Positions 34,014-43,284 of a DNA stretch of 64,000 nt are shown here, in pieces (within the stretch, counting starts at the first letter, position 1; each line of letters begins with the position of its first letter). Source of the DNA: Streptomyces spinosus (GTDB taxonomy: Bacteria > Actinomycetota > Actinomycetes > Streptomycetales > Streptomycetaceae); the NCBI RefSeq assembly GCF_020400655.1, contig NZ_JAINRC010000009.1:186001-250000 (forward strand), written 5' to 3'. Both the position numbers and the translations under genes were made by a program. A model generated the notes under the pieces. The model saw only the letters and a list, made by a program, of their open reading frames with translations, was not told where the DNA came from and ran no database searches.

Positions 34014-35168
34014 TCAGGCGTCCGCCACCGAGTCGAACGGCACCTGCCCCCGCGTGACCCCGCGCGCGTCGGCGTCCACCGAACGGCGCAGCGCCTCGTG
34101 CAGCTTCGCCGGGGTCAGCACACCGAGGAACCGGGCCCCGTCCAGCACGGCGACCCACCCGGCGTCGTGCTGGAGCATCACCCCGAACGCCTGCTTCAGC
34201 GGTGCGCCGACCGGCACCCAGGCGGTCATGCGGTGGGCGAGATCCCCGACCGTGCCGCCCGCCCGCAGCTCGTCGACGCCGACCCAGCCGTGCAGGTCAC
34301 CGCCCGTGTCCAGGACCACCGCCCACCGGGCGTCCGCGGACCGCAGCCGCTCCAGGGCCCGCCCGGCGGGCTCGTCCGGTCGGGCGACGGGCGGCTGCTC
34401 CAGGTCGTCCGGCTCGATCGCGGTGACCGACAGCCGCTTCAGCCCGCGGTCGGCGCCCACGAAGGAGGCGACGTACGGCGTCGCGGGCGCCCCGAGCACC
34501 GCGCCCGGCGTGTCGAACTGCTCGATGCGGCCCTGCCCGTACACGGCGATCCGGTCGCCGAGCCGGACGGCCTCCTCGATGTCGTGCGTGACCAGCAGCA
34601 CCGTCTTGCGCACCGCCGCCTGCATCCGCAGGAACTCGTCCTGCAGCTGCTCCCGCACCACCGGGTCGACCGCGCCGAACGGCTCGTCCATCAGCAGCAC
34701 CGGCGGGTCCGCGGCCAGCGCCCGCGCCACACCGACCCGCTGCCGCTGACCGCCGGACAGCTGCTCCGGGTAGCGCGGCCCGTAGGTCTTCGGATCGAGC
34801 CCCACCAGGTCCAGCAGCTCGGCTGCCCGGGCCCGTGCCCTGGACCGCTTCCAGCCGAGCAGCGCGGGCACGGTCGCGGTGTTGTCGAGGACGGTGCGGT
34901 GCGGGAAGAGGCCCACCTGCTGGATGACGTACCCGATCCGGCGGCGCAGCCGGACCGGGTCGACGGCCGCGACGTCCTCGCCGCCGACGAGGATCCGGCC
35001 CGAGGTCGGTTCGACGAGCCGGTTCACCATCATCATGGTCGTCGTCTTGCCGCACCCGGAGGGCCCGACGAGCGTGACCAGTTCCCCCTCGGCCACCTCG
35101 AAGGAGAGGCCGTCCACGGCCGTCGTACCGTCCGGATACCGCTTGGTGACCTGCTCGAACCGGATCAT
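34014..35168 (-). CDS. Osmoprotectant ABC transporter ATPase with CBS domains (OpuCA/ProV-like)
   Basis: 384 aa from ATG 35168. Walker A GPSGCGKTT, Q loop VIQQVGLFPH, signature LSGGQRQRV, Walker B VLLMDEPFGAVDP, and switch VTHDIEEAV are all present. The C-terminal ~120 residues carry two CBS-like motifs (WAVVLDTGGDLHGWVGV; WVAVLDGARFLGVLTP), which in this family sense ionic strength. The gene is on the opposite strand, tail-to-tail with its presumed permeases, so the transporter is made from two transcripts. Confidence 0.92.
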   Translation of the reverse strand: MIRFEQVTKRYPDGTTAVDGLSFEVAEGELVTLVGPSGCGKTTTMMMVNRLVEPTSGRILVGGEDVAAVDPVRLRRRIGYVIQQVGLFPHRTVLDNTATVPALLGWKRSRARARAAELLDLVGLDPKTYGPRYPEQLSGGQRQRVGVARALAADPPVLLMDEPFGAVDPVVREQLQDEFLRMQAAVRKTVLLVTHDIEEAVRLGDRIAVYGQGRIEQFDTPGAVLGAPATPYVASFVGADRGLKRLSVTAIEPDDLEQPPVARPDEPAGRALERLRSADARWAVVLDTGGDLHGWVGVDELRAGGTVGDLAHRMTAWVPVGAPLKQAFGVMLQHDAGWVAVLDGARFLGVLTPAKLHEALRRSVDADARGVTRGQVPFDSVADA

Positions 35169-35242
35169 CCCCTCAACGTACGGCAGGACGGGGCCCGCCT
35201 CATTCCGCCGTGCTCCGGCCGGCGGACGCCCGGCGGGTGCGG

Positions 35243-35884
35243 TCAGCCGAGCAGGATCACCTCCAGGGTGCGGGGGCCGTGGACGCCCTCCACCCGGTCC
35301 AGCTCGATGTCGCTGGTGGCCGACGGGCCGGAGATCCACGTCAGCGGGCGGGTGGGGTCGAGGCGTTCGAGGGCCTGGGGTACGGAGGAGACGACCTGGT
35401 CCGGGACGCGGACGACACAGATGTGGTGGTCCGGGACGAGCGAGATGCGGCGGCGGCCCTGGTCGGGGGAGCCGTCGAGCACGATGGTGCCGGTCTCGGC
35501 GATGGCCACGGCGCATCCCGTCACCACGCTGTCCACCCGGTCCAGCCGACCGGCGGTGTCCGCCGCGCGGTCGTGAACGCGCACGGGACCCGCGCCGGCC
35601 AGCCACTCCGGCGGCAGCCCCGGTGGAACCAGCACCTCCTGTGAGCCGCGCTCGGCCAGCAGCCGCAGGACGAGCAGCGGCAGCTCCTCCGCGTCGCAGC
35701 GGTGCACGACGGCCCGGTAGTCCACCAGGTTCTCCGCCAGCAGCTCCACCGTCTCCCCGGTGGTCCGCCGCCCGTGCTCGCGCAGGTAGTCCCGGGACAC
35801 GGCCTCCTCGTACGGCACCTCGTCCGCGGGCACGTCCGCGAGCGCGCGCCGCACCCGGCCGAGGATCCGCTCCCTGCTGCTCAC
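35243..35884 (-). CDS. lutC: Lactate utilization protein C (LUD domain)
   Basis: 213 aa; GTG overlaps the lutB stop (GTGA). The LUD domain shows VTGCAVAIAETGTIVLDGSP and LVPDHHICVV. LutC is the third subunit of the LutABC L-lactate oxidase complex that converts L-lactate to pyruvate. Last gene of the rha-lut minus-strand cluster. Confidence 0.92.
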   Translation of the reverse strand: MSSRERILGRVRRALADVPADEVPYEEAVSRDYLREHGRRTTGETVELLAENLVDYRAVVHRCDAEELPLLVLRLLAERGSQEVLVPPGLPPEWLAGAGPVRVHDRAADTAGRLDRVDSVVTGCAVAIAETGTIVLDGSPDQGRRRISLVPDHHICVVRVPDQVVSSVPQALERLDPTRPLTWISGPSATSDIELDRVEGVHGPRTLEVILLG

Positions 35885-37359
35885 TTCGCACCGTCCTTCC
35901 CGCCGCGCGTGCGCTGCCACCAGTCCCGGAACGGTTCCGGCGGCACGGCCGGCAGGTCCCGGGTACCGCTCCACGCACGGCCGGGGCCGGGCAGGGCACA
36001 AGGGTGCAGCCGGCGGGTGCGGGAGGCCAGCCGCTGGCCCGTGCGCAGGGCGCCGGGGTGCGTGAACGCCCAGCGTGCCGCCCGCATCGCCGCCCGTTCG
36101 GCCGCGTGCCCCTTCGCCGGCTGGAGCACCACCGTGTTGCCCTGCCGCACCGCCGGACCGCCCTCGACCACCCGCTCCCGCAGGTGCACCAGCACCTCGG
36201 GGATGTCGATGGCGACCGGGCACACCTCGTAGCAGGCACCGCACAGGCTCGACGCGTACGGCAGGGAGGCGTCGATCTCGCTCGCCGTGCCCCTGAGCTG
36301 GGGACTGAGGATGGCGCCGATGGGGCCCGGGTAGACCGAGCCGTACGCGTGCCCGCCCGCCCGCTCGTACACCGGGCACACGTTCAGGCAGGCCGAGCAG
36401 CGGATGCAGCGCAGCGCCTGGCGGCCGACCCGGTCGGCGAGGGTGTCGGTGCGGCCGTTGTCGAGGAGGACCAGGTGGAAGGCGCGCGGCCCGTCGCCGT
36501 CCGTCGTGCCCGTCCACATGCTGGTGTACGGGTTCATGCGCTCGGCGGTGGAGGAGCGGGGGAGGGTCTGCAGGAAGACCTCCAGGTCGCGCCAGGTGGG
36601 CACCACCTTCTCGATGCCGACGACCGAGATCAGCGTCTCCGGCAGGGTCAGGCACATCCGGCCGTTGCCCTCGGACTCCACGACGACCAGTGTGCCGGTC
36701 TCGGCCACCATGAAGTTGGCGCCGGAGACGCCGACCTTGGCGCGCAGGAACTTCTCCCGCAGGTGCAGCCGGGCCGCCTCGGCGAGTTCGGCGGGGGTGT
36801 CCGTCAGCCCCTCCGGGGCCGGGCGGCCCCACTCGCCCATCTCGGTGCGGAAGATGTCCCGGATCTCACCCCGGTTGCGGTGGATGGCCGGGACCAGGAT
36901 GTGCGAGGGGCGGTCCTTGCCCAACTGCACGATCAGCTCGGCGAGATCGGTCTCGTAGGCGCGGATGCCCTCGGCCTCCAGGGCTTCGTTGAGGCCGGTC
37001 TCCTGCGTGGCCATCGACTTGACCTTCACGACCTCCGACTCGCCGGACTCCCTGACCAGCCGGGCGACGATCCGGTTGGCCTCCTCGGCGTCCGCGGCCC
37101 AGTGGACCGTACCGCCGGCCGCGGTGACCGACTCCTCCAACTGGACGAGGTAGCGGTCGAGGTGGCGCAGGGTGTGGTCCTTGATCCGCCGGCCCGCCTC
37201 CCGCAGCGCCGCCCAGTCGGACAACTCGCCCACCGCCCTGGCCCGTTTGGCCCGGATGGTGTGGGTGGCGTGCCGCAGGTTGCCCCGCAGGACGGGATCG
37301 TGGACGGCGTCGTGCGCGGCCTTCGGGAAGGCCGGCATGCCGAGATATGTTCCGGTCAC
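35881..37359 (-). CDS. lutB: Lactate utilization iron-sulfur protein B
   Basis: 492 aa from GTG 37359, which overlaps the lutA stop and gives the family-typical start VTGTYLGMPAFP. An N-terminal LUD-like domain (GVSGANFMVAETGTLVVVES) is followed by two 4Fe-4S motifs, CIRCSACLNVCPV and CGACYEVCPV. It carries electrons within the LutABC complex. Translationally coupled on both sides. Confidence 0.93.
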   Translation of the reverse strand: MTGTYLGMPAFPKAAHDAVHDPVLRGNLRHATHTIRAKRARAVGELSDWAALREAGRRIKDHTLRHLDRYLVQLEESVTAAGGTVHWAADAEEANRIVARLVRESGESEVVKVKSMATQETGLNEALEAEGIRAYETDLAELIVQLGKDRPSHILVPAIHRNRGEIRDIFRTEMGEWGRPAPEGLTDTPAELAEAARLHLREKFLRAKVGVSGANFMVAETGTLVVVESEGNGRMCLTLPETLISVVGIEKVVPTWRDLEVFLQTLPRSSTAERMNPYTSMWTGTTDGDGPRAFHLVLLDNGRTDTLADRVGRQALRCIRCSACLNVCPVYERAGGHAYGSVYPGPIGAILSPQLRGTASEIDASLPYASSLCGACYEVCPVAIDIPEVLVHLRERVVEGGPAVRQGNTVVLQPAKGHAAERAAMRAARWAFTHPGALRTGQRLASRTRRLHPCALPGPGRAWSGTRDLPAVPPEPFRDWWQRTRGGKDGAK

Positions 37360-38111
37360 CGTGCCGGTTCCTCCTCCGTGCTCGCCAGGATCTCCGCGAT
37401 GTGCACCGGCCGCATGCCCGTCCGCAGCCGGCTCATCATGCCGCCGAGGTGCATGAGGCAGGAGTTGTCGGCCGCGCACAGCACCTCCGCGCCCGTCGAC
37501 TCGGCGTTGCGCACCTTGTCGGCGCCCATCGCCGCCGACACGTCCGCGTTCTTCACCGCGAACATGCCGCCGAACCCGCAGCACTCGTCCGCGCCGGGCA
37601 GCTCGGCCAGTTCCAGTCCCCTGACGGCCTGGAGCAGCCGGCGCGGCCGGTCGCCGAGACCCAGCCCGCGCAGACCGTGGCAGGTCGGGTGGTAGGTCAC
37701 CGTGTGCGGGTAGTACGCGCCGACGTCCGTCACCCCGAGCACGTCGACCAGGAACTCCGTCAGCTCGTACGTCTTCGGCACCACCGGCGCCAGCGTCCGT
37801 GCCAGCGCGTCCCCGCGGCCCTCGGCCCGGGCCCGCTCGCCCATGCGGGGATACAGCTCCCGCACCATCGCCCCGCAGGACCCGGACGGGGTCACGATCG
37901 CCTCGTACTCCCCGAAGACATCGGAGAAATGACGGGCCATGGGCTCGGCCTCGTGCCGGTAGCCGGTGTTGTAGTGGGCCTGCCCGCAGCAGGTCTGCGC
38001 CATCGGGAAGTCGACATCGACACCCAGTCTGGTCAGCAGCTTCACCACGGCCCGGCCGGTGTCCGGATACAGCGTGTCGTTGACACAGGTCAGGAACAGG
38101 GCGACACGCAT
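37356..38111 (-). CDS. lutA: Lactate utilization protein A (CCG-domain Fe-S subunit)
   Basis: 251 aa. Two cysteine-rich CCG domains are seen: TCCGQAHYNTGY near the N-terminus and DECCGFGGMF, with CHGLRG between. These bind a noncubane Fe-S cluster as in heterodisulfide reductase/GlpC-type subunits. It starts the lut unit 72 bp downstream of the rhamnulokinase stop, so it could be transcribed with the rha genes; lactate is an end product of that pathway. Confidence 0.93.
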   Translation of the reverse strand: MRVALFLTCVNDTLYPDTGRAVVKLLTRLGVDVDFPMAQTCCGQAHYNTGYRHEAEPMARHFSDVFGEYEAIVTPSGSCGAMVRELYPRMGERARAEGRGDALARTLAPVVPKTYELTEFLVDVLGVTDVGAYYPHTVTYHPTCHGLRGLGLGDRPRRLLQAVRGLELAELPGADECCGFGGMFAVKNADVSAAMGADKVRNAESTGAEVLCAADNSCLMHLGGMMSRLRTGMRPVHIAEILASTEEEPAR

Positions 38112-38183
38112 CGCGGCTCCTCGGTGTCGGTCATCGGACGAGTGCAGGGTAATCGGCGGGCGGCGCCGAGGGGAGACCGCGGC

Positions 38184-39647
38184 TCACCGCGTGGCGAGCC
38201 GGGCCTGGGCCGCGCGCCACGGGCCGGTGCCGCCGCGGGGCGTGTACCGGGTGAGCGGCTGGGACCGTACGAGCAGCCGGCGCAGGGCGGCGAGATCGCC
38301 GGCGAGCCCGTCCGCGCGGGCCTGCACCAGGACGTTGCCGAGGGCCGCCGCCTCGGTGGCACCGGCCACCACCGGCAGCCCGCAGGCGTCGGCCGTCAGC
38401 TGGCACAGCAGCGCGTTGCGGGTGCCGCCGCCGACCAGGTACACCACGTCCACCGGATGATCGGCCAGCCGCTGCGCGTCCAGCACGGCCCGCCGGTGGG
38501 CGAGGGCCAGCGAGTCGAGGATGCAGCGGGTGATCTCGGCCGGAGTCCGCGGCACCGGCTGCCCCGACGCGCGGCACGCCCCGGCGATCCGCTCCGGCAT
38601 CCGCCCCGGCGCCAGGAACTCCTCGTCCCCGGCGTCCACCACCGAGCGCAGCGGCGGCACGGTGGCCGCCTCCCGCAGCAGTGCCCCCAGATCCGGCTCG
38701 CCCCAGGCCCGTACGCACTCCTGGAGCAGCCACAGGCCCATGATGTTGCGCAGATAGCGGACGGTGCCGTCGAGGCCCAGCTCATTGGTGAAGTTCGCGG
38801 CCCGGCTCTCCTCGGTGAGCACCGGAGCGGACAGCTCCAGGCCGGCCAGGGACCAGGTGCCGGTGCAGATGTAGGCGAAGCGCTCCCCGTCCGCCGGGAC
38901 GGCGGCCACCGCCGACGCGGTGTCGTGCGAGGCGACGGCCGTCACCGGCACCGGACCGGTCAGGCCCGTCTCCGCCAGCACCTGTGGCCGCAGTGTCCCG
39001 GCCGGATCACCCGGCCGCCGCAGCGGCGCGAACAGGCCGAGGTCGATCCCCAGCCGCCCGGCGACCTCGTACGACCAGTCCCGGGTCCGGGGATCGACGA
39101 GCTGGGTGGTGGAGGCGTTGGTCAGCTCGGTGCCCTGTTCACCGGTGAGCCAGTACGTCAGCAGGTCCGGGATCAGCAACAGCCGCCCGGCGTGGGCGAA
39201 CTGGTCCGAGTCCCGGGCGGCCGCGAGCTGGTAGAGGGTGTTGAACGGCGCGTACTGGACGCCCGTCGCCGCGTACAGCTCCGCCGCCGGCACGGTCGCC
39301 CACACCTTCTCCGCGACCCCCTCGGTGCGGGCGTCGCGGTAGTGCACCGGATTGCCGAGCAGCGCCCCGTCGGCGTCCAGCAGGCCGTAGTCGACGGCCC
39401 AGCTGTCGACGCCGACGGAGGCGAGCCGTCCACCGCAGTCGGCACCGGCCGCCCGCAGCCCGTCGAGGACACCGCCGTAGAGCGCCAGGATGTCCCAGCG
39501 CAGCCCCTCCGGCAGGCGCACCGGACGGTTCGGGAACCGGTGCGCCTCGCTCAGCTCCACCGAGTCCGCGCTTACCCGTCCCACCATCACGCGCCCGCTG
39601 GAGGCGCCGAGATCGACCGCGGCGTACGACTTCACGCCCGCGCTCAC
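38184..39647 (-). CDS. rhaB: Rhamnulokinase
   Basis: 487 aa from GTG overlapping the upstream stop. FGGY-family kinase: AAVDLGASSGRVMVG at the N-terminus, VDSWAVDYGLLD containing the catalytic Asp, AVASHDTASAVAAVPA, and the nucleotide-binding VYLVGGGTRNALLCQ. It phosphorylates L-rhamnulose to L-rhamnulose-1-phosphate with ATP. Gene order rhaI, rhaEW, rhaB follows the pathway order except that the aldolase precedes the kinase. Confidence 0.94.
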   Translation of the reverse strand: MSAGVKSYAAVDLGASSGRVMVGRVSADSVELSEAHRFPNRPVRLPEGLRWDILALYGGVLDGLRAAGADCGGRLASVGVDSWAVDYGLLDADGALLGNPVHYRDARTEGVAEKVWATVPAAELYAATGVQYAPFNTLYQLAAARDSDQFAHAGRLLLIPDLLTYWLTGEQGTELTNASTTQLVDPRTRDWSYEVAGRLGIDLGLFAPLRRPGDPAGTLRPQVLAETGLTGPVPVTAVASHDTASAVAAVPADGERFAYICTGTWSLAGLELSAPVLTEESRAANFTNELGLDGTVRYLRNIMGLWLLQECVRAWGEPDLGALLREAATVPPLRSVVDAGDEEFLAPGRMPERIAGACRASGQPVPRTPAEITRCILDSLALAHRRAVLDAQRLADHPVDVVYLVGGGTRNALLCQLTADACGLPVVAGATEAAALGNVLVQARADGLAGDLAALRRLLVRSQPLTRYTPRGGTGPWRAAQARLATR

Positions 39648-41689
39648 CGCAGGAACGCGGCCGCCACACCCGCGTCGACCGGGATGTGCAGCCCGGTGGT
39701 GTGGGTGAGGTCCCCGCCCGTGAGCGCGAACACCGCGTTCGCGACGTGCTCGGGCAGCACCTCCCGCTTCAGGATGGTCCGCTGCGCGTAGAACTCGCCC
39801 AGCTTCTCCTCCGGCACCCCGTACACCGCGGCCCGCTGCGCCCCCCAGCCCCCGGCGAAGATCCCGGACCCGCGCACCACACCGTCCGGGTTGACCCCGT
39901 TCACCCTGATCCCGTGCTCGCCCAGCTCGGCGGCCAGCAGCCGCACCTGGTGGGCCTGGTCGGCCTTGGCGGCGGAGTAGGCGATGTTGTTCGGCCCGGC
40001 GAACACGGCGTTCTTGGAAGCGATGTAGACGATGTCACCACCCAGCCCCTGCGCGGTCATCACCCGCGCCGCTTCCCGCGACACCAGGAACGACCCGCGG
40101 GCCATGATGTCGTGCTGGAGGTCCCAGTCCTTGACCGACGTCTCCAGCAGCGGCCTGGAGATGGAGATCCCGGCGTTGTTGACGACGAGGTCCACCCCGC
40201 CGAAGGCGAGGGAGGCCGCCTTGAACGCGGCGGCGATCTGCTCCTCGTCGGTCACGTCCACGGTGACGGCCACGGCCTTGTCCGGCCCGCCCAGCTCCTC
40301 GGCCACCCGCGCCGCGCCGTCGCCGTTCAGGTCGGCGACGACGACACACGCGCCCTCCGCCGCGAGCCGGTGCGCGATGGCCCGCCCGATCCCGCTGCCG
40401 GCCCCCGTCACGAGCGCGACCCGCGTGGCGAGCGGCCTGGGCTCCGGCATCCGCCGGAGCTTGGCCTCCTCCAGCGCCCAGTACTCGATGCGGAACTTCT
40501 CGGCTTCCTCGATCGGCGCGTACGCCGACACGGCCTCGGCCCCACGCATGACGTTGATGGCGTTGACGTAGAACTCGCCCGCCACCCGGGCGGTCTGCTT
40601 GTCCTTGCCGAAGCTGAACATCCCGACACCCGGAACCAGCACCACGGCGGGGTCGGCGCCGCGCATGGCGGGGGAGCCGGGCAGGGCGTGCCGCCGGTAG
40701 TAGGCGGCGTACTCCTCGCGGTAGGCCGCGTGCAGCTCCCGCAGCCGGGCGACGGCTTCCTCCAGCGGCGCGGCCGGCGGCAGGTCCAGCACCAGCGGCC
40801 GGACCTTGGTGCGCAGGAAGTGGTCGGGGCAGGAGGTGCCGAGGGCGGCCAGCCGGGGGTGCTCGGCGCGCGCCAGGAAGTCGAGCACGGCCTCGGAGTC
40901 GGTGAGGTGCCCGACCTGCGGGCGGTCCTGTGAGGCCAGAGCCCGGACGTACGGCGCGAGCGCGGCGGCCCGCGCCCTCCGCTCGGCCTCGGGCAGGGCC
41001 TCGTACCCCGCGACGACCGGCCCGAAGGGCTCCGCCTTCCCCTTCTCGGCGAGGAACGCCTCGGCGGTCCGGATGATGTGCAGCGAGTTGCGCTCGCACT
41101 CCTCGGACGTCGATCCCCACGCGGTGATCCCGTGCCCGCCGAGCACGCACCCGACGGCCCGCGGGTTGGCTTCCTTGACGGCGGCGATGTCGAGCCCGAG
41201 CTGGAACCCGGGCCGCCGCCACGGCACCCACACCACGCTGTCCCCGAAGCACTCGGCGGTCAGCTTCTCCCCGTCGGCGGCGCACGCGAGCGCGATCCCC
41301 GAGTCGGGGTGCAGGTGGTCCACGTGCGGGGCGTCCACCAGACCGTGCATGGCGGTGTCGATGGAGGGCGCGGCCCCGCCCTTGCCGTGCAGGCAGTAGT
41401 CGAACGCGCCGACCATCTCGTCCTCGCGCTCGACACCGGGGTACACGTCCACGAGGGCCCGCAGCCGGTCCAGCCGCAGCACGGCCAGCCCCGGTTCGGT
41501 CAGCGTGCCGAGGTCGCCCCCGGAGCCCTTCACCCACATCAGCTCCACGTCACCACCGGTGACGGGATCGGTGGCGGTGCCCTTCGCCGACGCGTTCCCG
41601 CCGGCGTAGTTCGTGTTGCGGGGATCGGAGCCGAGCCGGTGGGAGCGGTCGAGGAGAGCGTCGACTTCGGGATGGGTGGTCATGAGCAT
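39644..41689 (-). CDS. rhaEW: Bifunctional rhamnulose-1-phosphate aldolase / L-lactaldehyde dehydrogenase (RhaEW)
   Basis: 681 aa; ATG 41689 with AAGGA upstream (a second ATG at 41683). The N-terminal ~430 residues are a class II aldolase/adducin domain (TNYAGGNASAK; metal-binding VDHLHPDSG; GGHGITAWG). The C-terminal ~240 residues are a short-chain dehydrogenase (VTGAGSGIG; NNAGIS; catalytic Tyr-Lys in IAYSAAKADQ). The fusion splits rhamnulose-1-phosphate into DHAP and L-lactaldehyde and oxidises the aldehyde to L-lactate. The lut genes downstream would take lactate to pyruvate. Confidence 0.93.
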   Translation of the reverse strand: MLMTTHPEVDALLDRSHRLGSDPRNTNYAGGNASAKGTATDPVTGGDVELMWVKGSGGDLGTLTEPGLAVLRLDRLRALVDVYPGVEREDEMVGAFDYCLHGKGGAAPSIDTAMHGLVDAPHVDHLHPDSGIALACAADGEKLTAECFGDSVVWVPWRRPGFQLGLDIAAVKEANPRAVGCVLGGHGITAWGSTSEECERNSLHIIRTAEAFLAEKGKAEPFGPVVAGYEALPEAERRARAAALAPYVRALASQDRPQVGHLTDSEAVLDFLARAEHPRLAALGTSCPDHFLRTKVRPLVLDLPPAAPLEEAVARLRELHAAYREEYAAYYRRHALPGSPAMRGADPAVVLVPGVGMFSFGKDKQTARVAGEFYVNAINVMRGAEAVSAYAPIEEAEKFRIEYWALEEAKLRRMPEPRPLATRVALVTGAGSGIGRAIAHRLAAEGACVVVADLNGDGAARVAEELGGPDKAVAVTVDVTDEEQIAAAFKAASLAFGGVDLVVNNAGISISRPLLETSVKDWDLQHDIMARGSFLVSREAARVMTAQGLGGDIVYIASKNAVFAGPNNIAYSAAKADQAHQVRLLAAELGEHGIRVNGVNPDGVVRGSGIFAGGWGAQRAAVYGVPEEKLGEFYAQRTILKREVLPEHVANAVFALTGGDLTHTTGLHIPVDAGVAAAFLR

Positions 41690-41818
41690 GGGTTCCTTTC
41701 CAGGAGGGGGGAGTGTCGACAGGGGCCGCGGGGCCGTGTCGATATGCGGCTCCGCCGCGTGGGCGCGGGAAACCACGACGGGCCCGCACCCCGCGACGGC
41801 GCTCGAGTTGCGGACGCC

Positions 41819-42979
41819 TCACGCCCCCCAGCCGGCCTGCTCCCCGCCCACCCGCTCGGCGACGATCCGCTCGGCCCACCCGGACCGGGCGTACGCGCCC
41901 ATCGGATCGGGATCCAGCCCCAGTTCCTGGCGGACCTCGCCGAGCAGGGCCCGCACATCCGTGTTGTACGCGTCCATCAGCACGGCGTTGGCCCCCAGCA
42001 CGTCCCCGGAAGCCTGCGCCTCGGCCAGCGCCGCTCGGTCGACCAGCAGCGCCTTCGCCGTGGCCTCCTGCACGTTCATGACCGACCGGATGATCGCCGG
42101 GATCTTCGCCTCGATGTTGTGGCACTGGTCGAGCATGAAGGCGACGTCGGAGGTGAACCCCCCGCCGCGGATCACCTCGTACATGATCCGGAACAGCTGG
42201 AAGGGGTCGGCCGCACCCACCATCAGGTCGTCGTCGGCGTAGAAGCGCGAGTTGAAGTCGAACCCGCCGAGCTTCCCCTCCCGCAGCAGCAGCGCCACGA
42301 TGAACTCGATGTTGGTCCCGGGCGCGTGGTGCCCGGTGTCGACGACCACCCGGGCCTTGTCGCCGAGCTTCAGGCAGTGCGCGTAGGCGGTGCCCCAGTC
42401 CGGCACGTCGGTCGTGTAGAAGGCCGGCTCGAAGAGCTTGTACTCCAGCAGCATCCGCTGCCCCTCGCCCAGCCGCGCGTACACCTCGGCCAGCCCCTCG
42501 GCGAGCCGGTCCTGGCGGGCCCGTACGTCGTCCTGCCCGGGGTAGTTCGTCCCGTCGGCGAACCACAGCTTCAGGTCCCGTGACCCGGTGGCGTCCATGA
42601 TGTCGACGCACCGCAGCAGGTGGCCGACGGCCTTGCGCCGCACCGCCGCGTCCGGGTGGCAGATGCTGCCCAGCTTGTAGTCGTCGTCCTGGAAGGTGTT
42701 GGAGTTGACCGCGCCCAGCCGCACCCCTCGCTCCTCGGCGAACTTCGCGAGCGCCGCGTAGTCCTCCACGGTGTCCCACGGGATGTGCAGGGCGACCGTC
42801 GGCGCGACCCCGGTGAAGGCGTGCACCTGGGCGGCGTCCTGAAGCTTCTCCCAGGGCGAGCGCGGCACACCGGCCTGGGCGAACACCTTGAACCGGGTGC
42901 CCGAGTTCCCGTACGCCCACGACGGCGTCTCGACGGCCTGGGTCTTGAGCGCGGCCTTCACCGCGGCGAGGTCGGTCAC
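41819..42979 (-). CDS. rhaI: L-rhamnose isomerase
   Basis: 386 aa from GTG 42979. It belongs to the TIM-barrel rhamnose isomerase/xylose isomerase-like family: ALHIPWDTVEDY, LGAVNSNTFQDDDYKLGS, MLLEYKLFEPAFY, VVVDTGHHAPGTNIEF and GGFDFNSRFYADDD hold the metal- and sugar-binding acids and histidines. It converts L-rhamnose to L-rhamnulose. First gene of the minus-strand catabolic unit, with its promoter and operator at 43055-43102. Confidence 0.95.
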   Translation of the reverse strand: MTDLAAVKAALKTQAVETPSWAYGNSGTRFKVFAQAGVPRSPWEKLQDAAQVHAFTGVAPTVALHIPWDTVEDYAALAKFAEERGVRLGAVNSNTFQDDDYKLGSICHPDAAVRRKAVGHLLRCVDIMDATGSRDLKLWFADGTNYPGQDDVRARQDRLAEGLAEVYARLGEGQRMLLEYKLFEPAFYTTDVPDWGTAYAHCLKLGDKARVVVDTGHHAPGTNIEFIVALLLREGKLGGFDFNSRFYADDDLMVGAADPFQLFRIMYEVIRGGGFTSDVAFMLDQCHNIEAKIPAIIRSVMNVQEATAKALLVDRAALAEAQASGDVLGANAVLMDAYNTDVRALLGEVRQELGLDPDPMGAYARSGWAERIVAERVGGEQAGWGA

Positions 42980-43054
42980 TTCGGGGCTCCTGTGGTGTCG
43001 GGGGGCGACTGAGCGGATGTCGGACGGAACGACCGAGCATGTGGACGCCGGTTA

Positions 43055-43102
43055 TGAAACGATTCAGAACGGCAAGCTAGGTGCCGCCCGCAGGGGTGTC
43101 AA
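43055..43102 (-). promoter_or_regulatory. rhaI promoter with LacI-type operator
   Basis: On the minus strand TTGACA (43102-43097), a 17-bp spacer and TAGCTT (43079-43074) form a good -35/-10 pair. The dyad TGAAACGATTCA (43055-43066), an imperfect palindrome around a central CG, falls on the expected start point. This is the usual layout for LacI-family repression. The likely repressor is encoded at 49315. Confidence 0.75.
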
Positions 43103-43176
43103 GGACTCCGGCGCGCCCCGCCGTTCGTGATCCGGCTGTGACGTTTGGATATCGCAAGTTTTTCGACACGGACCCA

Positions 43177-43232
43177 TTGACGTGACATGACTGTGGTGCC
43201 TACGGTCCCCGCAATCCACTTGAAACCTTTCA
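43177..43232 (+). promoter_or_regulatory. Rhamnose transporter promoter with LacI-type operator
   Basis: On the plus strand TTGACG (43177-43182), an 18-bp spacer and TACGGT (43201-43206) resemble a promoter. The dyad TGAAACCTTTCA (43221-43232) has perfect TGAAA/TTTCA arms and lies just past the expected start point. It shares TGAAA-C/G-TTCA architecture with the site at 43055, implying one repressor for both divergent units. The 305-bp gap 42980-43284 holds no gene. Confidence 0.72.
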
Positions 43233-43284
43233 CGACACCGTGGCGGCCTCGCGGCCCCTCCGCCGGTGTCGTCGAGGAGCCCCC

